A DNA stretch of 40,184 nt. Source: Fidelibacterota bacterium. GTDB taxonomy: Bacteria; Fidelibacterota; UBA2242. Shown here piece after piece: positions 25,261 to 33,640 of this stretch. The stretch's first letter is position 1, and every line of letters starts with the position of its first letter. The notes below the pieces were generated by a model that saw only the letters and a program-made list of their open reading frames with translations, searched no databases and was not told where the DNA came from. Made by a program: the position numbers and the translations under genes. The DNA lies in contig DSAS01000010.1 of NCBI GenBank assembly GCA_011046365.1, positions 1-40,184 on the forward strand, in the 5' to 3' direction.

Positions 25261-25289
25261 TTGATTCTGGCAGTCTCAACTAATAAATT
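25261..25289 (+). promoter_or_regulatory. Promoter of yceD-rpmF giving a very short leader
   Basis: TTGATT (25261-25266), 17 bases, TAAATT (25284-25289). Transcription would start near 25296, only a few bases before the ATG at 25301, and no ribosome site is visible there. Confidence 0.5.
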
Positions 25290-25300
25290 TGCCACTTGTT

Positions 25301-25810
25301 ATGAAATTACGAATCAATTCTCTCAAAGAAGGCGCCCAGACAATCGAAATGACCGTTACAAAAACTGAAGTGGGAATCACAGATGAAAGTTTTATCAATC
25401 CTATCTTGACCAGTCTGAAAATTGACAAGGGTCCGCGACAGATTACCATCAAAGGTCATTTAAGCACCGAAATCATACTTGAATGCGATCGCTGTCTGGA
25501 ATCCTACAGGCGTCATCTGGAATCCGATTTTCTGGCAATTCTAAGCCCGGTGGAATCATTGGAGCCCGGCTCTGATGAAAATATCATCCCGATTACTGCC
25601 AAAACGAACGAAATTGACCTGACCGCCTTTGCGCATGATGCGCTATTAATCGAAATTCCGATGAAAAACATCTGTTCGGAATCCTGTGCCGGAATCTGTC
25701 CGGGCTGCGGCGCCAATCTGAACATCGAAAAATGCCGCTGCAAGGCAGCTCCCTTCGATGATAGATGGAAGCCGCTGGAAAATTTATTAACCAATAGTTC
25801 AGAGGAGTAA
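25301..25810 (+). CDS. YceD/DUF177 family protein
   Basis: YceD proteins sit before rpmF in many bacteria; they are linked to 23S rRNA maturation or accumulation in plants and E. coli. The 169-residue protein has ECDRCLESY (C62, C65) and a second Cys cluster with [14 protein letters not shown] (C125-C147), the usual layout for metal-binding members. I chose the ATG at 25301 over an upstream in-frame TTG at 25289, which overlaps the -10 box. It is followed by rpmF after 4 bases. Confidence 0.88.
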   Translation: MKLRINSLKEGAQTIEMTVTKTEVGITDESFINPILTSLKIDKGPRQITIKGHLSTEIILECDRCLESYRRHLESDFLAILSPVESLEPGSDENIIPITAKTNEIDLTAFAHDALLIEIPMKNICSESCAGICPGCGANLNIEKCRCKAAPFDDRWKPLENLLTNSSEE

Positions 25811-25814
25811 ATCA

Positions 25815-25997
25815 TTGGCTTTACCAAAACGTAAAATATCGAAATCAAGACGAGATAAACGTCGGACTCACCAAAAATTAACCGCAGCTACGATTGCCCT
25901 TTGTCCACAATGCAATGAACCCAAGCTGCCCCACCGCGCCTGTCCGAATTGCGGATATTACAGAGGGCGACCGGTCATCTCGGCAAAGAAAAAGTAA
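25815..25997 (+). CDS. rpmF: Ribosomal protein bL32
   Basis: This 60-residue protein of the large subunit has the standard [17 protein letters not shown] start and a zinc ribbon with C30, C33, C43, C46. The start codon is TTG at 25815, backed by AGGAG 7 bases upstream. The yceD-rpmF pair is conserved. The usual next gene, plsX, is missing; fabH follows after 132 bases. Confidence 0.96.
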   Translation: MALPKRKISKSRRDKRRTHQKLTAATIALCPQCNEPKLPHRACPNCGYYRGRPVISAKKK

Positions 25998-26062
25998 GCG
26001 ACCCGGCGTGGTGATTCTTATACCCTTTCCAATATTTTCACAGTCAAAATCATAAATTGTGA

Positions 26063-26091
26063 TTGCAACGATATTTTTCTACCACTATTCC
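26063..26091 (+). promoter_or_regulatory. Candidate promoter of the fab operon
   Basis: TTGCAA (26063-26068), 17-base spacer, TATTCC (26086-26091) lies 38 bases before fabH in the gap that replaces plsX. The -10 is poor. Confidence 0.35.
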
Positions 26092-26129
26092 CGCCAAAAT
26101 AATATATTTAAAGGTTTAGGGGAAAAACG

Positions 26130-27128
26130 ATGAGAAGAAAAGCAACTATAACCGCCATTGGCAAATATGTACCGGAAAAAATTCTTTCCAATTTCGACCT
26201 TGAAAAAATGGTGGATACCTCCGATGAATGGATTCGGACCAGAACCGGCATTTCCGAGAGACATATCGCCGCCGAAGGTGAAGCCAGCTCCGACATGGCT
26301 AGCTTTGCTTTTCAGGATCTGCAAAGGCGGTTTGATATAGATCCCCAAGAGATTGACGTAATTATCGTCGCCACGATTACACCGGATATGTTTTTCCCCT
26401 CCACCGCCGCCCTGATCCAGTACAACATCGGCGCAACCAACGCCTGGGGCTTCGACATCTCCGCCGCCTGCTCTGGATTCGTGTACGCCATGATTATCGC
26501 CGCCCAACTGGTGGAAAACGGACTGTATAAAAAGGTCCTGGTTGCCGCCACCGATACGATGAGTACCATCACGGATTATACCAATCGCGACACCTGTGTT
26601 CTTTTCGGTGACGCCGCCAGTGTCGTACTGGTTGAACCCACTGAAAATGCCGAGTTCGGCATCATTGACTATCTGGCAAAAATGGATGGCAGTGGTAAAG
26701 ATTTTCTCTACATGGCCGGCGGCGGCAGTCGGCATCCCGCCAGCCACGAAACCATTGATAAAAAGATGCACTACATCTACCAGGAAGGCAAAACCGTCTT
26801 CAAACTGGCGGTCAGCAAAATGGCTGACGTCTCAATCGAGCTGCTCCAACGCAATTCTTTTACCGGCGCGGACGTGGGGCTGTTTATCCCGCACCAGGCT
26901 AACAAACGAATTATTGATGCCTGCGTCAACCGCTTGAAACTGAAAGACGGGCAGGTTTTAATCAATATTGATAAATATGCCAATACAACTGCTGCGACCA
27001 TTCCGCTGGGAATCGTTGATGGATACGATCAGGGACGATTAAAACCGGGTGATCTGCTGCTGATGTCAGCCTTCGGGGGCGGCTTTACCTGGGGCAGTAT
27101 GTTAATGAGGTGGAGTCTATTACAATGA
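26130..27128 (+). CDS. fabH: Beta-ketoacyl-ACP synthase III
   Basis: FabH condenses acetyl-CoA (or branched acyl-CoA) with malonyl-ACP to start fatty acid synthesis. The catalytic triad is visible: Cys114 in ISAACSGF, His255 in IPHQANKRI and Asn285 in KYANTTAAT. The 332 residues fit. AGGGGAAAAACG precedes the ATG at 26130. First gene of fabH-fabD-fabG-acpP-fabF-rnc, overlapping fabD by 4 bases. Primer preference cannot be told. Confidence 0.95.
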   Translation: MRRKATITAIGKYVPEKILSNFDLEKMVDTSDEWIRTRTGISERHIAAEGEASSDMASFAFQDLQRRFDIDPQEIDVIIVATITPDMFFPSTAALIQYNIGATNAWGFDISAACSGFVYAMIIAAQLVENGLYKKVLVAATDTMSTITDYTNRDTCVLFGDAASVVLVEPTENAEFGIIDYLAKMDGSGKDFLYMAGGGSRHPASHETIDKKMHYIYQEGKTVFKLAVSKMADVSIELLQRNSFTGADVGLFIPHQANKRIIDACVNRLKLKDGQVLINIDKYANTTAATIPLGIVDGYDQGRLKPGDLLLMSAFGGGFTWGSMLMRWSLLQ

Positions 27129-28048
27129 AAACGGCTTTTGTATTTCCCGGACAGGCGTCTCAATTTGTGGGTATGGGACTGGATTTGTACAACACCCATC
27201 CCATCGCCCAAAAATATTACGACCTGGCTGCTGAAATATTTGACTTCCCAATCAAGGACCTCTCATTCTATGGACCTCTGGCTGAACTGACTCAAACCCG
27301 GGTAACCCAGCCGGCTATATTTATTCACTCTATGGTCCTTTTTGAGGAACTGAAAGCCCGGCAAAAACTACCCGACATGGTCGCCGGACACAGTCTGGGT
27401 GAATATTCCGCCCTGGTTGCCGCCGGCGTTATGGATTTCCGGCAGGGTCTGGAGCTGGTCAAAATCCGGGCTGAGCAGATGCAAATTGCTACAGAAAATA
27501 ATTCCGGTACCATGGCGGCTATCGTCGGGCTGGATTATGAGACAATTCAAAATGTACTAAAAAAATCGGTTATTGGCGGAATCTGTAATATCGCCAACTA
27601 TAATTCACCGAATCAGATTGTCATCAGCGGCGACGTGCATACCGTCCAATCTACCATGCTCACATTAAAAGAGGCTGGCGCCAAACGGGTTATCGAACTC
27701 TCCGTCGGCGGAGCATTCCATTCCAGCCTGATGAAAAGCGCCGGCGATACCTTAAAAAAAGCCCTCGACGCCACAACGTTTCACCCGCCCCGCTGCCCGA
27801 TCTACTCCAACGTGACCGGAACCGCCACAACCGATGTGAACGAGATCCGCCACCGGCTGCACCAGCAATTAACCTCACCGGTATTATGGGTCAATTGTAT
27901 CGAAAATATGATCAATGACGGCGCCGGAGTTTTTGTGGAAATCGGACCCGGGAATGTCCTCCAGGGTCTGATCAAACGCATTAATAACAATGTGATCGTA
28001 AGAGGCATCTCCCGCGCTGAAGATCTGGAGAATATCCAATGGAAATGA
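27125..28048 (+). CDS. fabD: Malonyl-CoA:ACP malonyltransferase
   Basis: FabD loads malonate onto ACP. FVFPGQASQFVGMG opens the protein, the nucleophile is Ser90 in GHSLGEYSA and the partner His199 in GGAFHSS. The 307 residues match. The ATG at 27125 overlaps the fabH stop (ATGA) and has AGGTGGAG upstream; an in-frame GTG at 27110 would only add five residues and destroy the family's usual start. Confidence 0.95.
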   Translation: MKTAFVFPGQASQFVGMGLDLYNTHPIAQKYYDLAAEIFDFPIKDLSFYGPLAELTQTRVTQPAIFIHSMVLFEELKARQKLPDMVAGHSLGEYSALVAAGVMDFRQGLELVKIRAEQMQIATENNSGTMAAIVGLDYETIQNVLKKSVIGGICNIANYNSPNQIVISGDVHTVQSTMLTLKEAGAKRVIELSVGGAFHSSLMKSAGDTLKKALDATTFHPPRCPIYSNVTGTATTDVNEIRHRLHQQLTSPVLWVNCIENMINDGAGVFVEIGPGNVLQGLIKRINNNVIVRGISRAEDLENIQWK

Positions 28049-28785
28049 CATTTCTGGATAAAGTCGTCCTGGTGACCGGTTCCGGACGTGGAATCGGTCG
28101 AACCATAGCCGAATCTTTTGCAGAACGGGGCGCAAGTGTCGTTTTATCCGACTACAACAGCGAATCCCTTGCCAACGCCAAACAGGTTTTTCAGGAAAAA
28201 AATTACCGTTTTCTGGCACTGCCTTGCGATGTCACTCAGGAGGACCAGGTCAACCGCCTGATCGAACAGATTGTCAGTACCTATGATCACCTCGATATCG
28301 TTATCAATAATGCCGGAATTACCCGGGATACCCTGTTGATGCGCATGAAAACAGAGCAGTGGGATGCCGTTATCAACACTAATCTGAAAGGGGTTTTCCT
28401 GGTTACGAAAGCCGTCAGTAAACAGTTGATTAAACAGCGTCTTGGAAAAATTATCAATGTCAGTTCCGTCATCGGCATAATCGGCAATACCGGGCAGAGC
28501 AACTACGCCGCCAGTAAAGCCGGTGTAATCGGATTTACGAAATCCGTTGCCCGGGAGCTGGCTAGTCGTAACGTCACGGTCAACGCCATCGCACCCGGTT
28601 ATATTGCGACCGAAATGACCCACGTTCTCGACGAAAAAGCCAAAGAAGTACTTTTAACCGCAATCCCGCTGAAGCGGGCAGGTAACAGTCAAGATGTGGC
28701 TAATGTAGCCCTCTTTTTAGCATCACCGTTTGCTGACTATATTACCGGACAGGTAATTAGAGTTGACGGTGGGATGGTCATGTAA
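28039..28785 (+). CDS. fabG: 3-oxoacyl-ACP reductase
   Basis: FabG reduces 3-oxoacyl-ACP with NADPH. The SDR signature is complete: TGSGRGIG (13-20), NNAG (90-93) and Ser143, Tyr156, Lys160. 248 residues. The ATG at 28039 has GGAG 8 bases upstream and overlaps fabD by 10 bases; a second ATG at 28045 is a less likely start. Position between fabD and acpP removes doubt about which SDR it is. Confidence 0.94.
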   Translation: MEMTFLDKVVLVTGSGRGIGRTIAESFAERGASVVLSDYNSESLANAKQVFQEKNYRFLALPCDVTQEDQVNRLIEQIVSTYDHLDIVINNAGITRDTLLMRMKTEQWDAVINTNLKGVFLVTKAVSKQLIKQRLGKIINVSSVIGIIGNTGQSNYAASKAGVIGFTKSVARELASRNVTVNAIAPGYIATEMTHVLDEKAKEVLLTAIPLKRAGNSQDVANVALFLASPFADYITGQVIRVDGGMVM

Positions 28786-28804
28786 ACAAAATCAGGAGGA
28801 TAGT

Positions 28805-29032
28805 ATGAGTAGTTTTGAAAAAGTACAGGAAATTGTCGCCGAGAAACTCGGTGTGGAGAAATCAAAAATCACCAAAGAAGCGTCCTTTATTGACGACCTT
28901 GGAGCCGACAGTCTGGATACCGTCGAACTGATTATGAAAATGGAAGAAGAGTTCGATATTGAAATTCCCGACGAGGAAGCCGAGAAACTGAGAACGGTTG
29001 GTGACGTCGTCAATTATCTTGACAACCTATAG
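28805..29032 (+). CDS. acpP: Acyl carrier protein
   Basis: The 75-residue acidic four-helix protein has [15 protein letters not shown] with Ser36 as the phosphopantetheine site. AGGAGG lies 5-6 bases before the ATG at 28805. It shuttles acyl chains for the adjacent fab enzymes and for lipid A synthesis. Confidence 0.96.
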   Translation: MSSFEKVQEIVAEKLGVEKSKITKEASFIDDLGADSLDTVELIMKMEEEFDIEIPDEEAEKLRTVGDVVNYLDNL

Positions 29033-29046
29033 AGACGACCTATTCT

Positions 29047-30288
29047 ATGCAAAAAAGAGTCGTTGTGACTGGTGCGGGCATCATTTCCCCGATCGGAAAT
29101 GATGTCCCCACCTTTTGGTCCAATTGTGTCAACGGCGTCTGCGGGATTGATATTATCCAAGCCTTTCCCGTTGCCGAGCTGCCGGTCAAGATCGGTGCAG
29201 AAGTAAAGAATTTCGATCCCACCGATTGGATTGATCCGAAAGAAGCCCGGCGCATGGACCGGGTAACTCATTTCGGTCTTGCGGCGGCAGAACAGGCAAT
29301 CCGGGATGCGGATCTGAAAGAGAGCTCCATCAATCCCGAACGGGTCGGTGTTATCGTCGGCTCCGGAATCGGCGGAATTCAGACTCTCGAACAACAACAC
29401 TCTATTCTGCTCAATAAAGGTCACCGCTTTGTCAGCCCCCTGTTTATCCCCATGATGATTCCCGATATCATTCCGGGACATATTGCCATCAATCACGGAT
29501 TTATGGGACCGAACTACTCGGTGACATCCGCCTGCGCCACATCGTCACACACTATCGGAATCGCCATGCGTCACATTCTCTGCGATGATGCCGACGTGAT
29601 CATAACCGGCGGTGCCGAAGCCAGCATTTCGCCTATTGCGCTGGCTGGTTTTTCAAATATGAAAGCCCTCTCGCGCCGGAATGACGAACCTCACAAAGCC
29701 AGCCGCCCCTTTGAAATGCACCGGGATGGCTTTGTAATCGGCGAAGGCGCCGGAATTGTCATTCTGGAAGAACTGGAACATGCCATGCGCCGCTCGGCGC
29801 CCATTTATGCCGAAATCAAAGGCTACGGATTTTCTGAGGATGCTTACCACATCACCGCACCTCATCCGGAAGGCAAAGGTCAGGCGCTGGCGATCCAGAG
29901 GGCGGTTAACATGTCCGGAATGAATCTCGAAGATTGTGATTATATCAACGCCCACGGCACCTCCACCCCTTTAAACGATAAGTATGAAACAGTCGCCATC
30001 AAATCGGTCTTTGGGAAACACGCCTACAACCTGAGTATCAGCTCCACCAAATCCATGACCGGTCACCTTCTGGGCGCGACCGGCGCCGTGGAATTTATCG
30101 CCCTCTGTCTGTCCTTACGGGATCAGATAATTCCACCTACCATCAATCTGGAAAATCCCGACCCGGAGTGCGATCTGAATTACACTCCGAATACAGCCGT
30201 GAAAAAAACCATCACCAGTGGTTTAAGCAACAATTTCGGATTCGGCGGACATAATGCGGTTCTGGCGGCGAAAAAATTTGAGTCATGA
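29047..30288 (+). CDS. fabF: Beta-ketoacyl-ACP synthase II
   Basis: FabF elongates acyl-ACP by condensation with malonyl-ACP. Catalytic Cys163 in SACATSSH, His303 in NAHGTSTP and His340 in TGHLLGATGA are all present, with Lys335. 413 residues is full length. It begins 14 bases after acpP and overlaps rnc by 4 bases, the classical acpP-fabF-rnc order. Confidence 0.96.
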   Translation: MQKRVVVTGAGIISPIGNDVPTFWSNCVNGVCGIDIIQAFPVAELPVKIGAEVKNFDPTDWIDPKEARRMDRVTHFGLAAAEQAIRDADLKESSINPERVGVIVGSGIGGIQTLEQQHSILLNKGHRFVSPLFIPMMIPDIIPGHIAINHGFMGPNYSVTSACATSSHTIGIAMRHILCDDADVIITGGAEASISPIALAGFSNMKALSRRNDEPHKASRPFEMHRDGFVIGEGAGIVILEELEHAMRRSAPIYAEIKGYGFSEDAYHITAPHPEGKGQALAIQRAVNMSGMNLEDCDYINAHGTSTPLNDKYETVAIKSVFGKHAYNLSISSTKSMTGHLLGATGAVEFIALCLSLRDQIIPPTINLENPDPECDLNYTPNTAVKKTITSGLSNNFGFGGHNAVLAAKKFES

Positions 30289-31001
30289 AAATTTTACGTC
30301 TGCCAATTCGTCTGTTTTCAAGAAAAAATCCTGCGCCAATCGAAAGAAAAATCGGGTACGCTTTTAATGACAAAACCCTTTTAAAACGGGCGTTGACCCA
30401 CCGGTCAGCCGCGGCTTCACAGAGCGAATCCTACGAGCGGCTGGAATTTCTGGGCGATGCCGTGCTCGATCTGGTTGTTTCCCAGTACCTGATGAAAAAA
30501 TACCCCAACCGGTCCGAAGGTGAACTGACCCAGATTCGCTCAATGCTGGTAAATGCAAAAACGCTGCACGAAATCGCCGACAGCCTTCAACTGCAAAATG
30601 AGCTGCACGTGGATAAAAGTATCAATATTCACTATTCACCAACTCAGCGCAACCTCTTATCCTGCGCCCTGGAGGCGATTATCGGCGCCATTTACCTCGA
30701 CAGCGGCTTGCCCCAAGCCGAAAAATTTATCACCCGCTTTATCATTGCCGATCAGGAACAAAAGGCGATTCCCGCGGAATATAATTTTAAAGGACAACTG
30801 CTCGAATTTTGCCAGAAAAAGGGGCTTAATCCGCCGGATTTCCGGATGGTCAAAGTGCAGGGACCCGACCACGCCCGGCAGTATACCGTAGCCGTTTATA
30901 TCGCTAACAGACTCTACGGATCAGGGACTGCGACCACCAAACGGACAGCCGAACAGCAAGCCGCCGAAAAAACCTATAAAATGCTGGTCAATCCAGCCTG
31001 A
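30285..31001 (+). CDS. rnc: Ribonuclease III with an unusual active-site cysteine
   Basis: RNase III cuts double-stranded RNA in rRNA and mRNA processing. The RNase III signature ERLEFLGDAVLDL (51-63) and a C-terminal dsRNA-binding domain (about 166-235, GQLLEFCQKKG through KRTAEQQAAEKTYKML) are intact. In the second metal-binding block NLLSCALEAIIGAIYLD the usual Asp (E. coli D114) is Cys127, while the partner Glu (E117) is kept as E130. This could lower or change metal dependence. The 238 residues are typical. The ATG overlaps the fabF stop. The family call is firm; the effect of the substitution is unknown. Confidence 0.93.
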   Translation: MKILRLPIRLFSRKNPAPIERKIGYAFNDKTLLKRALTHRSAAASQSESYERLEFLGDAVLDLVVSQYLMKKYPNRSEGELTQIRSMLVNAKTLHEIADSLQLQNELHVDKSINIHYSPTQRNLLSCALEAIIGAIYLDSGLPQAEKFITRFIIADQEQKAIPAEYNFKGQLLEFCQKKGLNPPDFRMVKVQGPDHARQYTVAVYIANRLYGSGTATTKRTAEQQAAEKTYKMLVNPA

Positions 31002-31592
31002 TCAATTATTTTTTAATTCCTTTTCCAACTTGGAAATCTGGTCCCGCAGCTGGGCGGCGAGTTCGTACTTCTCTTCATCAATGGCAACCTGAAGTTTGGT
31101 CTTTAGCTCCACCAGACGGTCCAGCAATTGATCTTCAAAGGAATTCTGATCAACCGACTGTCTTTCGGAAGTGTCGGTGACATTCAACAACTGACCGGCT
31201 TCATCCATGACCGCTTCGCTGACTAAAATATCTGCATCAACCCGCAGCGCCAGGGCGATGGCATCGCTGGGTCGGCTGTCAATCCTGGTAACCGATTTAG
31301 TGCTCTTCTCTTTCAGCGAAATCTGGGCATAAAAGGTACCCTCGATCAAATCGTTGATCACCACCTCCTTGATGGCAATACCCAGCCGGCTCAGTACCCG
31401 GATAAATAGATCGTGGGTCATGGGGCGCGGCATTTTCACCTGCTCAATCGCCAGAGCAATGGACTGGGCTTCGAACACGCCGACAATGATCGGCAATTGG
31501 CGGATACCACCAACCTCTTTTAATATGACTGCATACCCCTTGCTGGGCGGATAAAAAATGATTTTATCGAGTTCTACGTTGATCATACTCAT
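31002..31592 (-). CDS. Bifunctional nuclease domain protein with C-terminal UVR motif
   Basis: The N-terminal about 135 residues are the BFN (DUF151) domain, recognisable by LPIIVGVFEAQSIALAIEQV, RPMTHDLF and SRPSDAIALALR. A helical UVR motif (about 160-193, LKTKLQVAIDEEKYELAAQLRD) follows, as in UvrB/UvrC interaction segments. The family name comes from plant enzymes; bacterial roles are unsettled. The stop codon abuts the rnc stop with no gap. It lies 54 bases after ptsI, probably the operon end. Confidence 0.87.
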   Translation of the reverse strand: MSMINVELDKIIFYPPSKGYAVILKEVGGIRQLPIIVGVFEAQSIALAIEQVKMPRPMTHDLFIRVLSRLGIAIKEVVINDLIEGTFYAQISLKEKSTKSVTRIDSRPSDAIALALRVDADILVSEAVMDEAGQLLNVTDTSERQSVDQNSFEDQLLDRLVELKTKLQVAIDEEKYELAAQLRDQISKLEKELKNN

Positions 31593-31646
31593 TAAATATA
31601 TTCGGGGAATTCAGGATTCGCAAGGATAAAGTCAAGATTGTTGCAA

Positions 31647-33368
31647 TTATCCAAGGCAATCCTGATGAAATTGAACCAGCAGCGAATAGATCGTTGCGGC
31701 ACTATCAGCACTTAATATTAAATCCGCCAGATTTTCCAGCATTTTCGTATCCAGCGCACTAATCTCCTTCGATATTTCAGCCAGGGCACTGGTACTGATA
31801 CTGACGGAACGAATCCCCATGGCGGTTAACCCGATCAATGCATAGGGATCGGAAGCCATTTCTCCACAGACAGTCACCGGAACATTCGCCCGTTTGGCGG
31901 CGCTGACAATCAGGTTGATCGCATTAAAAATTTTCGGATGATAATAATTCCTGGTTAAATCCACAGTCCGTCCCGAACCGATCAGGTACAGAGCCAGATC
32001 GTTGGTTCCGATGCTGAAAAAATCTACCAGGTCAGCGAGTCCATCCAACTGCTCCAAAATACTGCTGGTCTCGATCATGGCACCCAGTTCGATGCCTTTC
32101 CTAAAGGGAATGCCCTGCTCCTGTAATTCCCTTTGCACCTCATGCAGCAATTCTATCGTTTGCCTGACTTCGTCGGTAAACATGACCAGCGGCAGCATGA
32201 TCTTGACATTGCCATGGATGCTGGCGCGCAACAACGCCCGCAGCTGCGCCTTGAGGATATCGGGATTTTCCAGTAGAAAGCCGATCCCGCCCCACTCATC
32301 GAACACATGATCTTCCTGGATTACCTCCAGGTCCAGCATTGCCAGCAGTTTATCCCGCCCGAAATCGAAAACCCTGAAAATCACGGGCAGGTGCCCCATC
32401 TTTTTTAACACAGCCCGATAGGCTTGAAACTGAACCTCTTCGTCGGGAATTGTATTTTGCTCGATACAGAGAAATTCCGTCCGGAAAAGACCAATCCCCT
32501 GAATCAGTTGCGGATCAATCGCTTCGACTTCGTCAACAAAACCGACATTCAGATAGATATGATAAGGCACTTTATCCCGGGTTGAATTCGCCACTTTGGC
32601 AGAGATGATTCTTTTTCTGAGTTTCTGAAATTCGGTAATCCGAGTCAGATATTCCTGTTTCAAAGAACCACTGATGTCCAGGAGAATCTCCTCGTTGTCC
32701 GCATCCAGGATGATTTCCGAATAAGAAACCAGCTCTTCAATCAGGTCTACGTTTGAAATATATGGAATCCGGAAAGCCCGGGCGAGAATCCCGGCATGGG
32801 AATCAAAACCACCTTCCCAGGTAATCAGTCCCAGTGCCAGATTGTGTTCGATGTGAATCAAATCTCCCGGTGAGATTTTTTCCGCCACGATGATCGAGGG
32901 CTTGTTGATATCCGGAAGGATCGTTTCCTCTTCACCGACCATGTGGTGCAAAACCCGCTTTTTGATATCCTTCAGGTCGGCGGTCCGCTCTTTGAAAAAC
33001 TGACTATAGGTTTTCAGCAGGAGCGCCTCGTACTCATTCATCACTTCATAGTACGCCCAGGTTACATTCTTGCGTTCCTGGTGCATCAGGTTTTCCACCG
33101 CCTTGATCATCTCTTCATCCTGCACGGCGATCAGTTGTGCGTCAATAATCCGGGCGTGCTCCTCATCAAGGTGATCCAGCACCAGGTCTCTGACCTGTTT
33201 TAATTCATTGACGGAAGCCTGAATAGCCTGTTTAAATCGCTGCAGCTCGCTATCAAAATCCTCCGCCCGGATAAAGTGCCGGGGTACATTCAGACGCCCC
33301 TTCTCAAAATAATAAATCGGACCACAGACGATTCCGGGAGATATTCGGACTCCTTTGATCTTTTTCAC
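31647..33368 (-). CDS. ptsI: PTS enzyme I-like phosphotransferase, divergent PEP site
   Basis: Enzyme I takes phosphate from PEP and passes it to HPr. The 573 residues have the EI layout, with phospho-His191 in DSHAGILAR, Arg296 in GLFRTEFL, Arg332 in FRVFDFGRDK, SIGTNDL (452-458) and Cys501 in CGEMA. Two conserved blocks are altered: GGDK of the usual DxGGDK reads GRDK, and the NPxLGxRxIR block reads DEWGGIGFLLENP, so the Arg that contacts PEP (E. coli R358) is Gly. The start is GTG at 33368, 2 bases after ptsH. It may be slow, regulatory or use another partner. Confidence 0.88.
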   Translation of the reverse strand: MKKIKGVRISPGIVCGPIYYFEKGRLNVPRHFIRAEDFDSELQRFKQAIQASVNELKQVRDLVLDHLDEEHARIIDAQLIAVQDEEMIKAVENLMHQERKNVTWAYYEVMNEYEALLLKTYSQFFKERTADLKDIKKRVLHHMVGEEETILPDINKPSIIVAEKISPGDLIHIEHNLALGLITWEGGFDSHAGILARAFRIPYISNVDLIEELVSYSEIILDADNEEILLDISGSLKQEYLTRITEFQKLRKRIISAKVANSTRDKVPYHIYLNVGFVDEVEAIDPQLIQGIGLFRTEFLCIEQNTIPDEEVQFQAYRAVLKKMGHLPVIFRVFDFGRDKLLAMLDLEVIQEDHVFDEWGGIGFLLENPDILKAQLRALLRASIHGNVKIMLPLVMFTDEVRQTIELLHEVQRELQEQGIPFRKGIELGAMIETSSILEQLDGLADLVDFFSIGTNDLALYLIGSGRTVDLTRNYYHPKIFNAINLIVSAAKRANVPVTVCGEMASDPYALIGLTAMGIRSVSISTSALAEISKEISALDTKMLENLADLILSADSAATIYSLLVQFHQDCLG

Positions 33369-33370
33369 GG

Positions 33371-33637
33371 CTATTCCAGATTAAATTTGTTTCGGGTCAA
33401 AATCGCGAGTGCCTCGATCGCCTCCTCTTCATCGGGGCCATCGGCAAGCAGGGTCAGCGTCGCCCCCGGCTCCACCGCCAAAACCAGCAACCCCAGAATG
33501 CTCTTGGCATTAACCCTGACCCCCTTATATTCCAGGAAAATTTCCGATTTAAACCGTGACGCCTCCGTCACGAAAGCGGTAGCCGGTCGGGTATGTAATC
33601 CGTATTTGTTCAGGATAGATATTTCGCGACTGATCAT
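33371..33637 (-). CDS. ptsH: HPr phosphocarrier protein
   Basis: The 88-residue protein has the phosphorylation site GLHTRPA (His15) and KSILGLLVLAVEPG, which includes the regulatory Ser region (Ser46). HPr relays phosphate from EI to EIIA or to regulatory targets. No EII gene or HPr kinase is in this window. It starts 3 bases after the prenyl synthase stop and is 2 bases from ptsI, so they are translationally linked. Confidence 0.94.
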   Translation of the reverse strand: MISREISILNKYGLHTRPATAFVTEASRFKSEIFLEYKGVRVNAKSILGLLVLAVEPGATLTLLADGPDEEEAIEALAILTRNKFNLE

Positions 33638-33640
33638 CTG

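Noticed and set aside
27110-27124. Upstream GTG start for fabD
   Set aside because: It adds only five residues, overlaps the ribosome site, and the ATG at 27125 gives the family-standard start.
28763-28804. Upstream start for acpP
   Set aside because: It would begin inside fabG and add 14 residues; the ATG at 28805 has AGGAGG at the right distance and gives the normal 75-residue ACP.
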